From Cephalotus follicularis (lineage: Eukaryota > Streptophyta > Magnoliopsida > Oxalidales > Cephalotaceae): 64,000 nt of DNA. Of this stretch, positions 1 to 11,339 are shown piece after piece. The stretch is from NCBI GenBank assembly GCA_001972305.1, contig BDDD01001964.1, forward strand, positions 76,954 through 140,953. The letters are read 5' to 3'. A program made the position numbers and the translations under genes. The stretch's first letter is position 1. Each line of letters opens with the position of its first letter. The notes under the pieces are model-generated. The model saw only the letters and a program-made list of their open reading frames with translations, was not told the origin of the DNA and did not search any database.

Positions 1-598
1 TAACAAATTAGCACATATCATATATACAAGGAATAAGATTATTTCATACAAGATAAGATATAATATGACAACCCATCTACTGGCTTGTTGGGTCACTATA
101 TCTAACAAACATGACTCATCATATTCTCTCCATTTCAATCGCTTGAGGCCGGCCACACCACTAGCAAAATGGCACCACAATGAAGCCCAAATACAAGTGA
201 CAAATCATAGTTGAAAAGTCAACAAAAGTAGGCTAAGTTTTGCACATTTGGGCTAGTCATTCTATTGCAAATGTAAAGGCCCAACATTAGGCAATGTAAA
301 GCCCAATTTTTGGCCCACAAAGGGAAGAAAATCACAAGCCCAATATGCTACAAAGCCCACTTGCTCTCTCTACAAGTAAATGCCCAATGCACTTACAAGT
401 TAAACAAACAACTCTTCGCACGGAACATTCTATTATGGTGACGCTTGAACTCACTTCTAAAAAAGTGATATATGTTCAGCAAATAAAATGTTCTCTAGCA
501 AAATAACATCTCTCTTAGATGCTAACCTCTAACTAAATGACATGTGTCTCTCACACATCAACCTGTTCCAAAATCAGGTGGGACCCGAAAGCCCGGTT
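1..598 (-). other. Non-coding leader side of a minus-strand copia element
   Basis: No convincing coding sequence is visible on either strand. The stretch lies 3' (minus sense) of a primer-binding site at 599-611, so it should be the 5' untranslated leader of a minus-strand copia element that continues off the left edge. Between about 160 and 400 there is an array of GCCCAA/GGCCCA words. This assignment rests on position, not on a protein match. Confidence 0.4.
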
Positions 599-611
599 GG
601 ATTCTGATACA
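599..611 (-). other. Primer-binding site, minus-strand copia
   Basis: Read on the minus strand this is TGTATCAGAATCC, close to the initiator-Met tRNA primer-binding consensus TGGTATCAGAGCC of plant LTR elements. It directly abuts the LTR end at 613 (plus-strand TGATAAAT), as expected for the LTR/PBS junction of a minus-strand element. Confidence 0.5.
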
Positions 612-612
612 A

Positions 613-1490
613 TGATAAATTTTTCAGAACATCCCAGAGTCTTGGTACGACCATCTTAATAGTCCTTGACTATCAAAATAGCCTCGGTATGATATCTAAT
701 CATCCCCCGTATCCATGGACCGAAGTTCCATGTCTATCATTCATTAGCCGATTAACCAGTGCTTTATCACTGTCATCGGTTTATGTGTCATGTATCCCTC
801 GTCATCCTTGGCTCTGGCCACGGCCTAGGGTTTGGATAAATGTATTAAAACTGTGATAACTATAATTCTATGAACGCATTGAGACTATCAAGAGACATCC
901 CAGGAAACCTCTTGTTCCCTATCTCCCAAGTGCCTGGCCAGGACTTTAAGTCTACAACGGTCATAGATGTTATAGAGCCTGTCACCCTCAACACGGGTGT
1001 GACGATCCCATATTGCGCACTCGCCCATACATCTCAATGCAGCTCCCACAAGGCCCAAAGACAACCATTTTGCTAGCACGTGGCTAGTGCTCGGGAAGGC
1101 GAAAATCAAACTCAAGTGGTTACTACACAATGCATGCCAATCGCTTAGGTCTAAGGAAACGATGCAGATCATGTATGATATACTAGCCACCTTTCGCTAT
1201 ACACTACCGAGACAATAGGAATCCTATTGGCAAAGGTGTTGACTCTCCAAATAGGCTTCCTATGGTGGGTCAGTTTAGTGTTATGCCTCTAGCATGCATC
1301 CTGCATTAGATTTAGGGTAAACCCAAATGGCAATGAGATAATCCATCCTCCACATGACCCGGGAGCAAGCATAACATGGCAAGTCTTTGCAGTTCATCAA
1401 TTGCCCTAAGAAAGTGAAGCTAGGACATAGAACGATCTATCAGAAGGGAGTAAGGATATCATTCTCATAACCTCTCAGGCACGAGATCCA
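613..1490 (-). mobile_element. 5' LTR of a minus-strand copia, first part
   Basis: This is the downstream part of a copia LTR on the minus strand. The rest is at 16871-17092, separated by the Copia1 insertion (TSD ATCCA at 1486-1490 and 16866-16870). The reverse complement of about 860-1400 matches 36740-37200, part of the Copia3 LTR; for example, the blocks around 1047 and 1260-1320 have clear counterparts near 37060 and 36820. Joined, the LTR is about 1.1 kb, runs TG...CA and starts TGTTAG at 17092. The short ORFs at 870-1190 are chance frames. Confidence 0.7.
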
Positions 1491-2014
1491 TGTTAGAGAT
1501 GAAGTTATGCGAGCCAGTGTCGAGCTTGTATTTACTTCATCTTGTATAAACGATTTATAAATTCAATAAAGATGTTTATGTTTTATCAATGGCTATGAGT
1601 TCATTTCATTAATACATGCTTTAATTAATTGTAAATGAATGTTCTGGAATAAAGTTAGAGAACCAAGTTCATGATGAGATCATGATGTGAGAATCGGAAT
1701 CTCGGTATACTTTATTTCGAATCTTCCTGGTCATAGGATTGACACTTAGGGCATGATCAACCCGGATAGAGCAGCACGTACTGTTAGATCGGTAAGCAGA
1801 TGGTGACTGATCTCACACTCACTCGCATGGATGATGCTATGACAACTACGTGGTTGCTCATTTAATGAGTTCACTGAAGGTGACTGTTGATAGAATATCT
1901 GTATGGAGTTTTACTTACATGTTAGACAGAATTCTAGTTTTACAGCAGTGCATGTGGTCATTGGACATGAGTCGTCACTGGATGTCTTGTGCATAGGGTG
2001 CTGTGTTTTGATGA
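1491..2014 (+). mobile_element. Copia1 5' LTR, truncated
   Basis: Closely similar to the joined 3' LTR (4979-5170 plus 15304-16865) until about 2014, where similarity stops after GTTTTGATGA and protease-region sequence follows. About 1.2 kb of LTR, the leader and gag have been deleted. Across 1680-1700 this copy shows the uninterrupted version of the site where Gypsy B entered the 3' LTR, so it serves as an empty-site control. Most visible differences between the copies are C/T or G/A. Confidence 0.85.
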
Positions 2015-2069
2015 AGGTATTCCCTATTTATCTTATATAGAGGTGAATATGAATATTTCTAATTCATCT

Positions 2070-3460
2070 TCCTGGATTTTAGACAGCAGATGTGGTACTC
2101 ACATATGTTCTAATTTGCAGGCCCTCATGGACAGAAGAAACCTTGAGAAGGGTTAGGGAGATCTACGACTTATGGATGGTTCCGTCGTTGAAGCCATAGC
2201 TATAGGATCAGTTTATATTTTGTTGCCTTCGGGCCAGAGTTTAGAACTCAAACATTGTGTTTATTCGCCTCACATTTTGTGAAATATTATTTCTATTCCA
2301 GCATTAGATGCTGAAGGTCTTCATATTATTTTTAAAGACAAGTGTTGTTCTATTTTATTCAATAATATGATTTATGCAAAATCTGTCCTTCATGATGGAT
2401 TATATATATTGTGTAAACATGAGACTATTTTCAATATGCAAAAAGACAATAAAAGAAAGAGAGATGAAGTTAATCAATCCTACCTATGGCATGCATACTT
2501 GGTCATATAAGTGAGAAAAGAGTTCGCATGTTGATCTCGGATGGATACTTTGATTTTTCAACGTATCAACCGCTTCCAACTTGTGAACCCTGTCTTAAAG
2601 GTAAAATGACCAAATCTCCCTTCACCGGGAGAGGGGAAAGGACCCCAGAACTGCTAGGTCTAGTACATACTGATGTATTTGGACAAATGATAGTCAATGC
2701 TAGAGGTGGATATTCCTACTTCATAACCTTTACGGATGATCATTCTCGTTTCGGTTATTTGTACCTTATGCGGCACAAATTTGAAGCCTTTGGAAAGTTC
2801 AAAGAATTGAAACAAGATGCAGAGAAACAGACTAGTAAAAGTCTAAAAACTCTTCGATCAGATCGAGGTGGTGAGTATCTCTCCTCCGAGTTTTTAACTT
2901 ATCTCAAAGATAATTGGATTATCTCCCAGTAGACACCTCTGGGAATACCACGGCATAATGGTGTGTCTGAAAGGAGAAATCGTACCTTGCTTGACATGGT
3001 GCGTAGCATGATGAGTGATGCTGGACTTCCACTGTCTTTCTGGGGTTATGCTTTAGAGACTGTTGTTCTCTTATTGAACAGAACTACAACAAAATCTGCT
3101 CCCAAGACCCCATATGAGATATAGAACGGGAAGAAACCCAATCTTAGTTATCTAAGGATATGGGGCTGTCCTGCATTTGTTAAGCAGGCAGCAGCAGATA
3201 AATTGGAATCTAGGTCCATAAAATGTAAACTTGTGGGATATCCTAAAGAAACACGAGGATATTACTTCTATTATCCACCTGACAACAAAGTGCTTGTAGC
3301 CAGGCATGCTACGTTTCTTGAGAAGGACTTCCTGTTGGAAGACAGTAGTGGGAGTATGGTAGAATTAGATGAACGATCTAAAAACCAAAAATTGAGGGCC
3401 TATCCAATCCTGTTCAAATTGATGTTCCTGAAATATCAGCTACCATAGATACACAACCTC
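2070..3460 (+). pseudogene. Copia1 protease-integrase remnant
   Basis: The protease remnant near 2075-2110 reads SSWILDSRCGTHIC; the family's catalytic D-T/S-G is D-S-R here, so the active site is lost. Integrase follows. The GAG-pre-integrase part is frameshifted before 2486. The core at 2640-2930 keeps HTDVFG, the FTDDHSR block and the RSDRGGEY block, then has a TAG stop at 2930. A second stop lies near 3122 (PYEI-stop-NG). The C-terminal conserved block, with WGCPAFVK and KLVGYPKETRGYYFYYP, runs to about 3450. Integrase would insert the cDNA into the genome; this copy cannot encode it. The assignment to copia is firm; the clade is not. Confidence 0.9.
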
Positions 3461-3543
3461 TGCGTAGAACTACCAGATTACCCAGGGAACCTGAGAGATA
3501 CTATGGTAGTTTTCTAATTGAAGGTACCCAAGAGGGAAATTTC

Positions 3544-4960
3544 ATGAATGATGATCTGGTAAGCTACAAAGAACCCATATGCGATATGGACTCGGAGAAG
3601 TGGCTTGATGCCATGAATTCTGAAATGGAATCCATGTACTCCAATAAAGTTTGGGATCTAGTGGATGCACCCGAAGGAGTTAAACCCTTAGGTTGCAAAT
3701 GGATTTTCAAAAGGAAGCTTGGAGACGATAGAAAGGTGAAGACCTTCAAAGCTAGGCTCGTAGCCAAAGGTTACAATCAACGAGAAGGGATTGATTATGA
3801 GGAAACTTTCTCTCTCGTAGCCATGCTTAAATCCATTCAAATTTTACTTGCTATAGCTGCACATTTTGACTATGACATATGGCAAATGGATGTGAAAATT
3901 TCTTTTCTCAATGGTAACATTGATGAAGACATATATATGACTCAACCTGAGAGTTTCATATCCACTGGTGAGGACCAGAAAGTGTGCAAACTTCAAAAGT
4001 CCATTTATGCACTAAAGCAAGCTTCGAGAAGTTGGAACATCCGATTCGATGAGACAATCAAAGAGTTTGATTTCATTAAGAATCGAGATGAACCATGTGT
4101 GTATAAAAAGGTTAGTGGGAGCTCTGTGACTTTCCTGGTCTTGTACGTTGACGACATCCTCCTAATAGGAAATGATGTGATCATATTGTCGAACGTAAAG
4201 GCTTGGTTGTCCACGGTTTTCTCCATAAAAGATCTGGGAGAAGCTTCCTATATCCTAGGAATAAAGGTCTATAGATATAGATCAAAAAGGAAGATAGGGT
4301 TATCCCAGTCTTTGTACATTGACAGAGTGCTTAAGCGATTTAGCATGGAAAATTCCAAGAGAGGTTATTTACCTCTATGTCATGGGATTTCACTTTCTAA
4401 ACAGATGTCTCTCAAGACAGCTGAAGAAGGACAAAGGATGATGCACATTCCATATGCTTCAGCAATTGGAAGCGTCATGTATGCTATGCTTTGCACTAGA
4501 CCAGATATCGCCTATGTTGTAAGTGTTACAAGCAGATATCTGTCAGATCCAGGTGAGAGTCACTGGAAGGCTGTCAAAGATATCCTGAAGTACCTTAACA
4601 GGACTAAGGATTTATTCTTGATGTATGGAGGAAAAGGTTTGAAGATTGACGGTTTTACTGACTCTAATTTTCAGACAGATGTGGATGATTCAAAATCAAC
4701 ATCGGGGTTTTTGTTCACCTTAAATAGTGGAACAGTGAGCTGGAAGAGTTCCAAGCAGCCTACCACTGCGAATTCAGTGACTGAAGCTAAATACATTGCA
4801 ATTCCACGTTATACATGAGATCGTTGATCGTGGAGATATAAAAGTGGAGCGAGTTCCAAGTAAAGACGACATTGCAGACCCGCTTACTAAGGCACTACCA
4901 AAGATGGTCTTTGATATACACCTTGATGCTATGGGTGTGAGACACTGTGGCAACTGGATT
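3544..4960 (+). pseudogene. Copia1 reverse transcriptase-RNase H remnant
   Basis: A 424-codon open frame (3544-4818) encodes the copia RT: WLDAMNSEMESM, KARLVAKGYNQ and QMDVKISFLNG (the consensus after VK is usually TAFLNG), and the catalytic LYVDDILL at about residues 200-208. It continues into RNase H (TDSNFQTDVDDSKSTSGF and SWKSSKQ). At TEAKYIA it jumps out of frame into the last RNase H segment (read as IHEIVDRGDIKVERVPSKDDIADPLTKALPK in another frame), so about 60 residues are missing. The reading frame is long for a decayed element, but the RNase H is incomplete. The polypurine tract and 3' LTR follow at once. Confidence 0.92.
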
Positions 4961-4969
4961 TAGCACTTA

Positions 4970-4978
4970 GTGGGAGAT
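4970..4978 (+). other. Copia1 polypurine tract
   Basis: GTGGGAGAT lies directly before the 3' LTR start TGTTAGAG at 4979. This is the usual plus-strand priming site arrangement for copia elements. Confidence 0.75.
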
Positions 4979-5170
4979 TGTTAGAGATGAAGTGCTGCGA
5001 GCCAGTGTTGAGCTTGTATTTACTTTATCTTGTATAAACAATTTATAAATTCAATAAAGATGTTTATGTTTTATCAATGGCTATTAGTTCGTTTCATTAA
5101 TACATGCTTTAATTAATTGTAAATGAATGTTCTAGAATAAAGTTAGAGAACCAAGTTCATGATGAGATCA
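4979..5170 (+). mobile_element. Copia1 3' LTR, first part
   Basis: Matches the start of the 5' LTR (1491 onward). It breaks off at 5170 with GATCA, the target-site duplication of Gypsy B, and resumes at 15304. The joined 3' LTR is about 1.75 kb. Confidence 0.9.
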
Positions 5171-5368
5171 TGTAAGCCCTAGATATCTTAGTTGTACAGT
5201 TTTGCATGTATATGCTTGTATTTATATGATATTGTATAATATTGTACTCATGGATGACTTGGAATGTATAATATATATACATATTTTCCATTTCTATGAT
5301 TGTTTATGATTAGGGGTGGTTCCATAGAACCCGATCGCTGTTTGTGAGATTTTCGCCTAAAGGAGCCC

Positions 5369-5379
5369 GTATATATAAA
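5369..5379 (+). promoter_or_regulatory. TATA box of Gypsy B 5' LTR
   Basis: GTATATATAAAG lies about 200 bp into the LTR. It is followed by a CT-rich stretch and an AGAGAGA run, as is common at plant LTR transcription starts. The same block recurs in the 3' LTR near 12947-12957. If it is used, the R region starts near 5400 and the motif cluster at 5905 is in the transcribed leader. Confidence 0.55.
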
Positions 5380-5904
5380 GGGTTCAGTTCAGGTCATTCT
5401 CATTTTTCTCATTTTCTTAGAGAGATAGAGATAGAAAGTGAGTTAGAGAGAGAGTGGGCATAATCGAGCAAACGAGGAGTCATTAGAATCCTGATAGTGA
5501 GTAGAACATGAAGGAAGCAGCAGAATACGGATTGAAGCTACCTATTCACCGTTTTCAACCGATTTAGGTAGGTTATACTTATGCTCCGATCTCCTTATAT
5601 GGATAGATTGGCATGTTTTTATGGTTATGCATGAGTGTATGTATGCTAGATGCATGAATTAGGATAGGAGATATGAGTAAAAACGGATTAAATGGGAGAT
5701 TGGAGGGAAATCGGAGGAAATGGTATATTTTGCCCAATTCTCGTTTTTCCCCAATCTCAGGGCTACAGACACAACTTTAAAGAGTTTTAAATCTGTTTTC
5801 AAGTCTATTTTGATGATAGGATCTTATAGCATCCTTTGATTTGAATTAAAAATGGTTTTATGGATTTTTCAAGAATTTTTGAGGGATTTCGGCACTTGAC
5901 AGCA

Positions 5905-6135
5905 GCCCAGGGCGTCAACGTGTTCATCGTGCACGTTGATGTGTTCCTGAGTTTCCTAGCATGTCGACGCCATGAATTAAGCGTCGACACCCATGTGCCT
6001 TGTGTGTTAGTGCACTGTCTTGTGTTGCACGTTAACGCCATAGAGAAGAGATTTGGATGTCAACACCTTAGTTAGACGTCAACACCCAGAGCTTACGCGT
6101 CGGCGCGTAAACCCTACACGTAAACGCCTAAAGCT
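5905..6135 (+). repeat. CGTCRACG motif cluster in Gypsy B 5' LTR
   Basis: A series of related octamers: GCGTCAACG near 5910, ACGTTGATG, TGTCGACGC at 5962, GCGTCGACA at 5981, CGTTAACGCC, ATGTCAACA, ACGTCAACA and a GCGTCGGCGC variant. They are separated by unrelated spacers of about 10-40 bp. The matching block of the 3' LTR (13485-13695) keeps more CpG-intact copies at the same positions. Confidence 0.75.
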
Positions 6136-6719
6136 ACTGTCCGGGTTGGACAAATTTTATGATTTTCACCCCAAAATTTCCCCTCCTCACATGCATGATG
6201 TAGGAATCCTCCCTAAGGCCTTGTAACCTACAGAAATCCAGAATTTGATACTTTTAAACCCCAAAACCAATTTTCAAAGAAGTTTTCATAGAGAGATGGA
6301 TTTTTATATATAAATTGGTTTTCAATAATGGTTGGGATAGTTCAACTGGACGTGGATTTCCTAGTTAGTCTTTCCTCTCCATTGTTTTCAGTCGGTAGGG
6401 ACCAACAAAGAAGTTCAGTTTATAGAGAAGGAGGAAAAGGAGAGATAGTTTTACATGATTTGACGGATGTGGATCCTATGAGGTCCTTTATTATAGGTCC
6501 CTATATTTTATATGAAAGATGAATATAGAATTATAGACAGGGTACGGCTATGGCTGTTGATTATTATGATTGAGATCTTACAGGATAACCCATTCATAAT
6601 CTTCATTTCCATCATGAAGTATTATGAATGTAGGCCACACATTATGATCATGGATTTCTCCTGTGCCAGTGGACCTTCGGGAGTCTCCGCACAGTCGAGT
6701 GACATATTATAGTTGCTAA

Positions 6720-6955
6720 GTAGATCGTATAGATCCCCATACTATGGTTTTCGGTTAGATCTTATAGATCCCCATATCATGGTTATTGGGTATGAGCTTA
6801 CAGATCTTCATTTCAGTCATTGGGTAGCATCGTATAGATCCCCATATCATAGTCGTTGGGTATAGTATCGTATCGATCCTCATATCATGACTATTGGGTA
6901 TGAGCTTACAGATCCCCATATTATAGTTGTTGAGTAAATCTTACAGATCCTTATT
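6720..6955 (+). repeat. ~40-bp degenerate tandem repeat in Gypsy B 5' LTR
   Basis: At least five imperfect units share the core (A)TAGATCCCCATAT(C/T)AT, followed by a GGTTATTGGGTATGAGCTTA-like spacer. The counterpart in the 3' LTR is 14280-14515, so the array predates the insertion of this copy. Confidence 0.7.
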
Positions 6956-7743
6956 TTGGGCTTGTCTGCCCCCTCAGGAGACCGGCATTATGATATTATG
7001 GCCAGCATTATCCTATGCCCACACAGCTATGACACGAGCAGTATTTGGATTGTGTTGGATGTACCTCATGGTTGATTGTTCCCATGGTATGAGTATGGAT
7101 TGTTATTCAGTGTCTGCAGGCCATTGGCCTTTGATGTGACATTGGGACTATCTCGTATACCACTGCTTAGGGACGGTTGGTATACTGGAGCAGTTCACAC
7201 TTGCTATTTATGTATGTGACTTGCCATGCACATATAGTTATATATTGCACGCATGTCGTTACTATGCTGATGTATTTCATAGCATACTATTATATATGTT
7301 GCATATCATTACATAGCATTTTGTATAGCCTACACGACATTATGTCGCTGACCCATTTCCCTGTTGTGGAATGGGTCTGGCTCAGGTCCAGGTGACACTC
7401 AGGGATAACATACAGGATGGATAGTAGGATAAGACTACTAGTAGCATAGCTCCGACCTTTACCTTGTATTATGGTTTTAATATGTATAAAGGACTATAAG
7501 AGACAAGTTGTACTTTCAGCTTTTGACCTGCCGGCTTGTGGCAGTGAATAAGATTTTTATATAGCATGATGTTTTGATGGATGGGCTTATCTTTATGGGC
7601 TTGATAATATCTTCCACATGTATATGGTGTTTTAAAGTTTTAAATTTTATAGCCTTTCCAAGGATAGTAGGGATGTTATGGTTGGACCTGCCACGTGTCG
7701 AGCCTTGGGGGCAACCTTGGGGTTCGGGGTGTGACAGCTTGAG

Positions 7744-7756
7744 TGGTATGAGAGCG
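7744..7756 (+). other. Gypsy B primer-binding site
   Basis: TGGTATGAGAGCG lies 7 bp after the LTR end. It differs from the initiator-Met tRNA consensus TGGTATCAGAGC at one internal base. Confidence 0.75.
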
Positions 7757-7907
7757 ACCGATTATGGCTCCTGATTTTTGGAATTAAGGAATATGGATAA
7801 GGTTACTAGGGGAAAGAATGATAATGATAAGCCTGTTGATTGCTATATCTGTTGGAATTATGATTATGAGATAGATAGCTAAATTTTGTCTCTTATATAA
7901 CGTAGAT

Positions 7908-9350
7908 ATGGAAGGTCGAATAGGGGCTAAAGGAAAGGCTAAGGCAAGGCCATCGACCTGACGTACCCGAGCCAGTGGAAGTGTAGAAGAACCAGTAGAA
8001 CAGAATGTGAACCAAGAAGCAGATTTTGATGCTCCTGGTCAAGGAGGATCTCGAGGTTTCATGAAGAAGATGTATAACATGATGAACAATATGAATGAGT
8101 TCATGCAATGACAGTCATCTACAGTTGAGCAAGCTCCAGTTGTGAGACCAGTGAGGCGTGTAGCAGAAGCACTAGAGAATACTCCAGTTGTAAGGCCTGC
8201 TAGATGTGCTGAAACAGCACGGAGATCTGTTGACTTGCCTACACCTAAGGAGGATCCTTTAGCCAGATTCTTAAGGCTAAATCCACCAGCTTTTACAGGG
8301 GATCCTAATGCAATTACCATCGAGAGATGGCTTATGCAGATGAATAAAATCTTTCGAGTCTTGAAATGCTCAAATTCGGAGAAAGTTGCCTTCTCCATAT
8401 ATATGCTACAAGGCGAAGCGGAACATTGGTGGAATATGGTTTCCCTTTCTTGGAAGGAAAATGGGATACCAAATTTATAGGATCATTTCAAAGTTGAATT
8501 CAATGAGCAGTATTATCCCGAGGCTGAAGTTGATAAGAGGGAGGCGTAATTTCTTGCCTTTACCCAGGGTACTATGACAGTAGCCCATTGTGAGGCCAAA
8601 TTCGTTGAGTTGTCTCATGTAGCTCTGCATATGGTCGGCACAGCAGCGAGGAAAGCCAAAAGGTTTCTTGGTGGCCTCAGACCAGATATCAGACAGAGAC
8701 TAGCACCACTCCGGTTGAGATCTATGGTAGACTTAGGTAGCAGAGCTAGAGATGTTGAGTCATTGTCAGATGAGTTACGTAACTTACGGATCTAGAATGA
8801 TCATAACAGATCTGCTTCTTCTGGATGGAAATCGGGAAGGAGTTTAGAGAGTAGTGACGAATCTCTTAGGTCTGGTAACGCAGTCTAGGACAAGGCAGTT
8901 CACCTCAGAGTACCGGTAGTCCTTCCAGTTTTTCTCCACAAGGAGGTCAACCCAGGAGATCCTGATAGGGAGGTAAAGGTCACAAATCTCGATAGAGGCA
9001 TAGAGGACAAGGTTCTCAGTAGAAGAATCAGGAAACACAGGGAAGTCAGCCTAGGTTTTTCGGTGAGGGAAATCAGACTCCCATTGAACTGTGCATACAT
9101 TGTGGATGCATGAACCATACGGCAGATAATTGTTGGCTGAAGGCTAGCAAGTGTATGAATTGTGGAGGTTCCGATCACATCACAAGGGAGTGTACTTATG
9201 ACAGATACGGTCCAAGAACTCAGACAGGACAGGGAGGTTCTGAGCAAAACCAGAGTATGGGTTACCAGCCAGGCAGTGGTTTTGGACAGTAGTATCAGGG
9301 TCGACCTAGCAATAATTTGCCTTCTGCAGCAAGGAGAGATCGCGACAAAT
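7908..9350 (+). pseudogene. Gypsy B gag (capsid and two zinc knuckles), broken
   Basis: The ATG at 7908 begins a basic N-terminus that stops after about 17 codons; several further stops follow. The capsid part is at 8142-8795, with PPAFTGDPN, AEHWWNMV and a GTMTVAHCEAKFVELS block typical of plant chromovirus gag. Near 9090-9215 there are two CCHC knuckles, one ending NHTADNCW and one reading CMNCGGSDHITREC (C-X2-C-X4-H-X4-C). Gag would form the cytoplasmic virus-like particle and package the RNA. Stops at about 7950, 8111, 8480 and 8795 prevent that here. Confidence 0.88.
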
Positions 9351-9454
9351 AGCCTATGGGACCGACACCTACCATGCAGGGTAAAGTATATGGTATGGAC
9401 CAGAGCACAGTAGGAGGATCTGCATCTGTGATAGGAGGTACTATTCATATATCA

Positions 9455-9769
9455 CAGTGTATGGCACGAGTTCTTATAGATTCAGGCTCGTCCCATTAAT
9501 ACATTGTATCACATTGTGTATGCCGTGTTGGCGTAGAGCCAGAGCTTTTACCTTTTGTGATGGAGGTTAGTACCCCAGTAGGAGAATCAGTTATTTCAGA
9601 ATGGGTATGTAGGTCTTGTGTTGTAGAGATCGTCGGACATACCTTACTAGCAGACCTTATCGTGTTACCGATGGGTGAGCTAGATGTGATTCTAGGGATG
9701 GAGTGGCTATCTACGTATTATGCCCACGTGGATTGTAATGGGAAGGTCGTAACCTTCAGCATGCCATGA
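9455..9769 (+). pseudogene. Gypsy B protease remnant
   Basis: The aspartic protease motif IDSGSSH is readable near 9478 but is followed at once by a stop. The remainder (9557-9769) keeps the diagnostic DVILGMEWLSTYYAHVDCNGKVV block of plant gypsy proteases. The catalytic D-S-G itself is retained. It would cleave the Gag-Pol precursor. Confidence 0.85.
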
Positions 9770-9949
9770 CAGTCTCAGTTCCAATTTATTGGAACTTTAG
9801 ATCATCAACCAGTTCAGATGATATCAACCCTTCATGCTGGCAAGCTTATGAGACAGGGTTGTTATGGCTTCCTAACATATGTCATGGATAATAGGAAGTA
9901 GGTACTGACGTTAGAGGATGTTCTAGTCATTTTTGAATACCTGGACGTA

Positions 9950-11275
9950 TTTCCAGAGGAGCTGACATCCTTACCACCCAAGAGGGATACGAAGTTTGTT
10001 ATAGATTTGTTGCCAGGGACAACACCTATATCGATGGCTCCTTATCATATGGCCCCTCCTGAGTTGAAGGAGTTGAAGTTACAGTTGCAAGAGTTACTTG
10101 ATAAAGGATTCATTAGGCCCAGTGTTTCCCCGTGGGGGGCGCCTATTCTATTTGTCAAGAAGAAAGATGGATCCTTGAGAATGTGCGTTGATTACCGACA
10201 GCTTAATAAGGCTACTATCAAGAATAAGTACCCATTACCGCACATCAATGAGTTATTCGATCAGTTGAAGGGATCGTCAGTGTTCTCCAAGTTAGATTTG
10301 AGGACAGGATATCATCAGCTCAGAGTTCGAGCAGAAGATGTTCCAAAGACTGATTTTAGATCACGGTATGGACACTATTAGTTCGTAGTAATGCCTTTTG
10401 GGGTGACCAACGCCCAACTGCATTCATGAGCTTCATGAACCAGGTCTTTAGTCCATATCTAGACCAGTTCATGGTGGTCTTTATTGATGATATCTTAGTA
10501 TATTCTAAGTCCAAGGAGGACCATGCATCACATTTACACTTGGTATTACAGACCTTGAGGATGCATCGGTTGTAAGCTAAGTTTGGCAAGTGTGAATTCT
10601 GGTTAACAGATGTGGCTTTTCTGGGTCATTTCATTTCCAGTGCTGGTTTGTCAGTGGATCCAGCAAAGATAGAAGCAGTTAGAGACTGGAAACAGCCAAC
10701 AAACGTGTCAGAAGTCCGTAGTTTCTTGGGCTTAGCAGGCTACTATCGTCGCTTTGTCGAAGGATTTGCACGGATTGCTACACCCTTAACTAAGTTGACA
10801 CAGAAAAAGAAAAAGTTTGTATGGGATGACAGCTGTGAGCAGAGTTTTCAAGAATTTAAGCATTGCCTGATCTCTGCACCTGTTTTATCCTTGCCAGAGG
10901 ATGATGAAGGTTTTACAGTATACAGTGATACGGCGGGGAACGGTTTAGGCTATGTTCTGATGCAGCATGGAAGAGTGATTGCCTATGCTTCAAGGAAGTT
11001 AAAGCCTCATGAGGAGAATTACCCCACACATGATCTATAGCTAGCAGCGATAATTTTTGCGCTACGCAAGTGGAGACATTATCTATATGGTGTGAAATTT
11101 GATGTTTTCACGGATCATAAGAGTTTGAGATATCTTTTCTCCCAGAAGGATTTGAATATGAGGCAGAGGAGATGGATGGAATTACTCAATGACTATAATT
11201 GTGAGATACAATACCATCCGGGCAAAGCTAACATAGTAGCAGACGCTTTGAGCTGTCGATTAGCTTGCTTGATAG
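9950..11275 (+). pseudogene. Gypsy B reverse transcriptase-RNase H remnant
   Basis: RT blocks are clear: [30 protein letters not shown], then [28 protein letters not shown] and YGHY followed by a stop at 10379. After a one-base frameshift near 10410 comes the catalytic block [13 protein letters not shown] (about 10480-10510), then a stop at 10573. The connection domain ([19 protein letters not shown]) and the RNase H ([45 protein letters not shown]) follow, with one stop at 11038. All catalytic aspartates can be recognised; the ORF is not intact. Confidence 0.93.
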
Positions 11276-11339
11276 TTTCCCAAATACAAGCATGACCTTA
11301 GTTAATGGATAGGATTAGAGAGGCTCAAGGGATGGATAG

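Larger units (their letters stand above)
5171..7736 (+). mobile_element. Gypsy B 5' LTR
   Basis: Begins TGTAAGCC and ends GTGTGACA. It pairs with 12749-15298 over its whole length, with scattered substitutions. It carries a TATA box near 5370, a CT/GA-rich start region, a cluster of the CGTC(A/G)ACG motif (5905-6135) and a run of degenerate repeats of about 40 bp (6720-6955). The small ORFs inside it are unrelated to each other and are not supported. Confidence 0.92.

Noticed and set aside
870..1190. Overlapping ORFs on both strands near 1 kb
   Set aside because: They fall inside a copia LTR that matches 36740-37200; the frame is not conserved in that copy.
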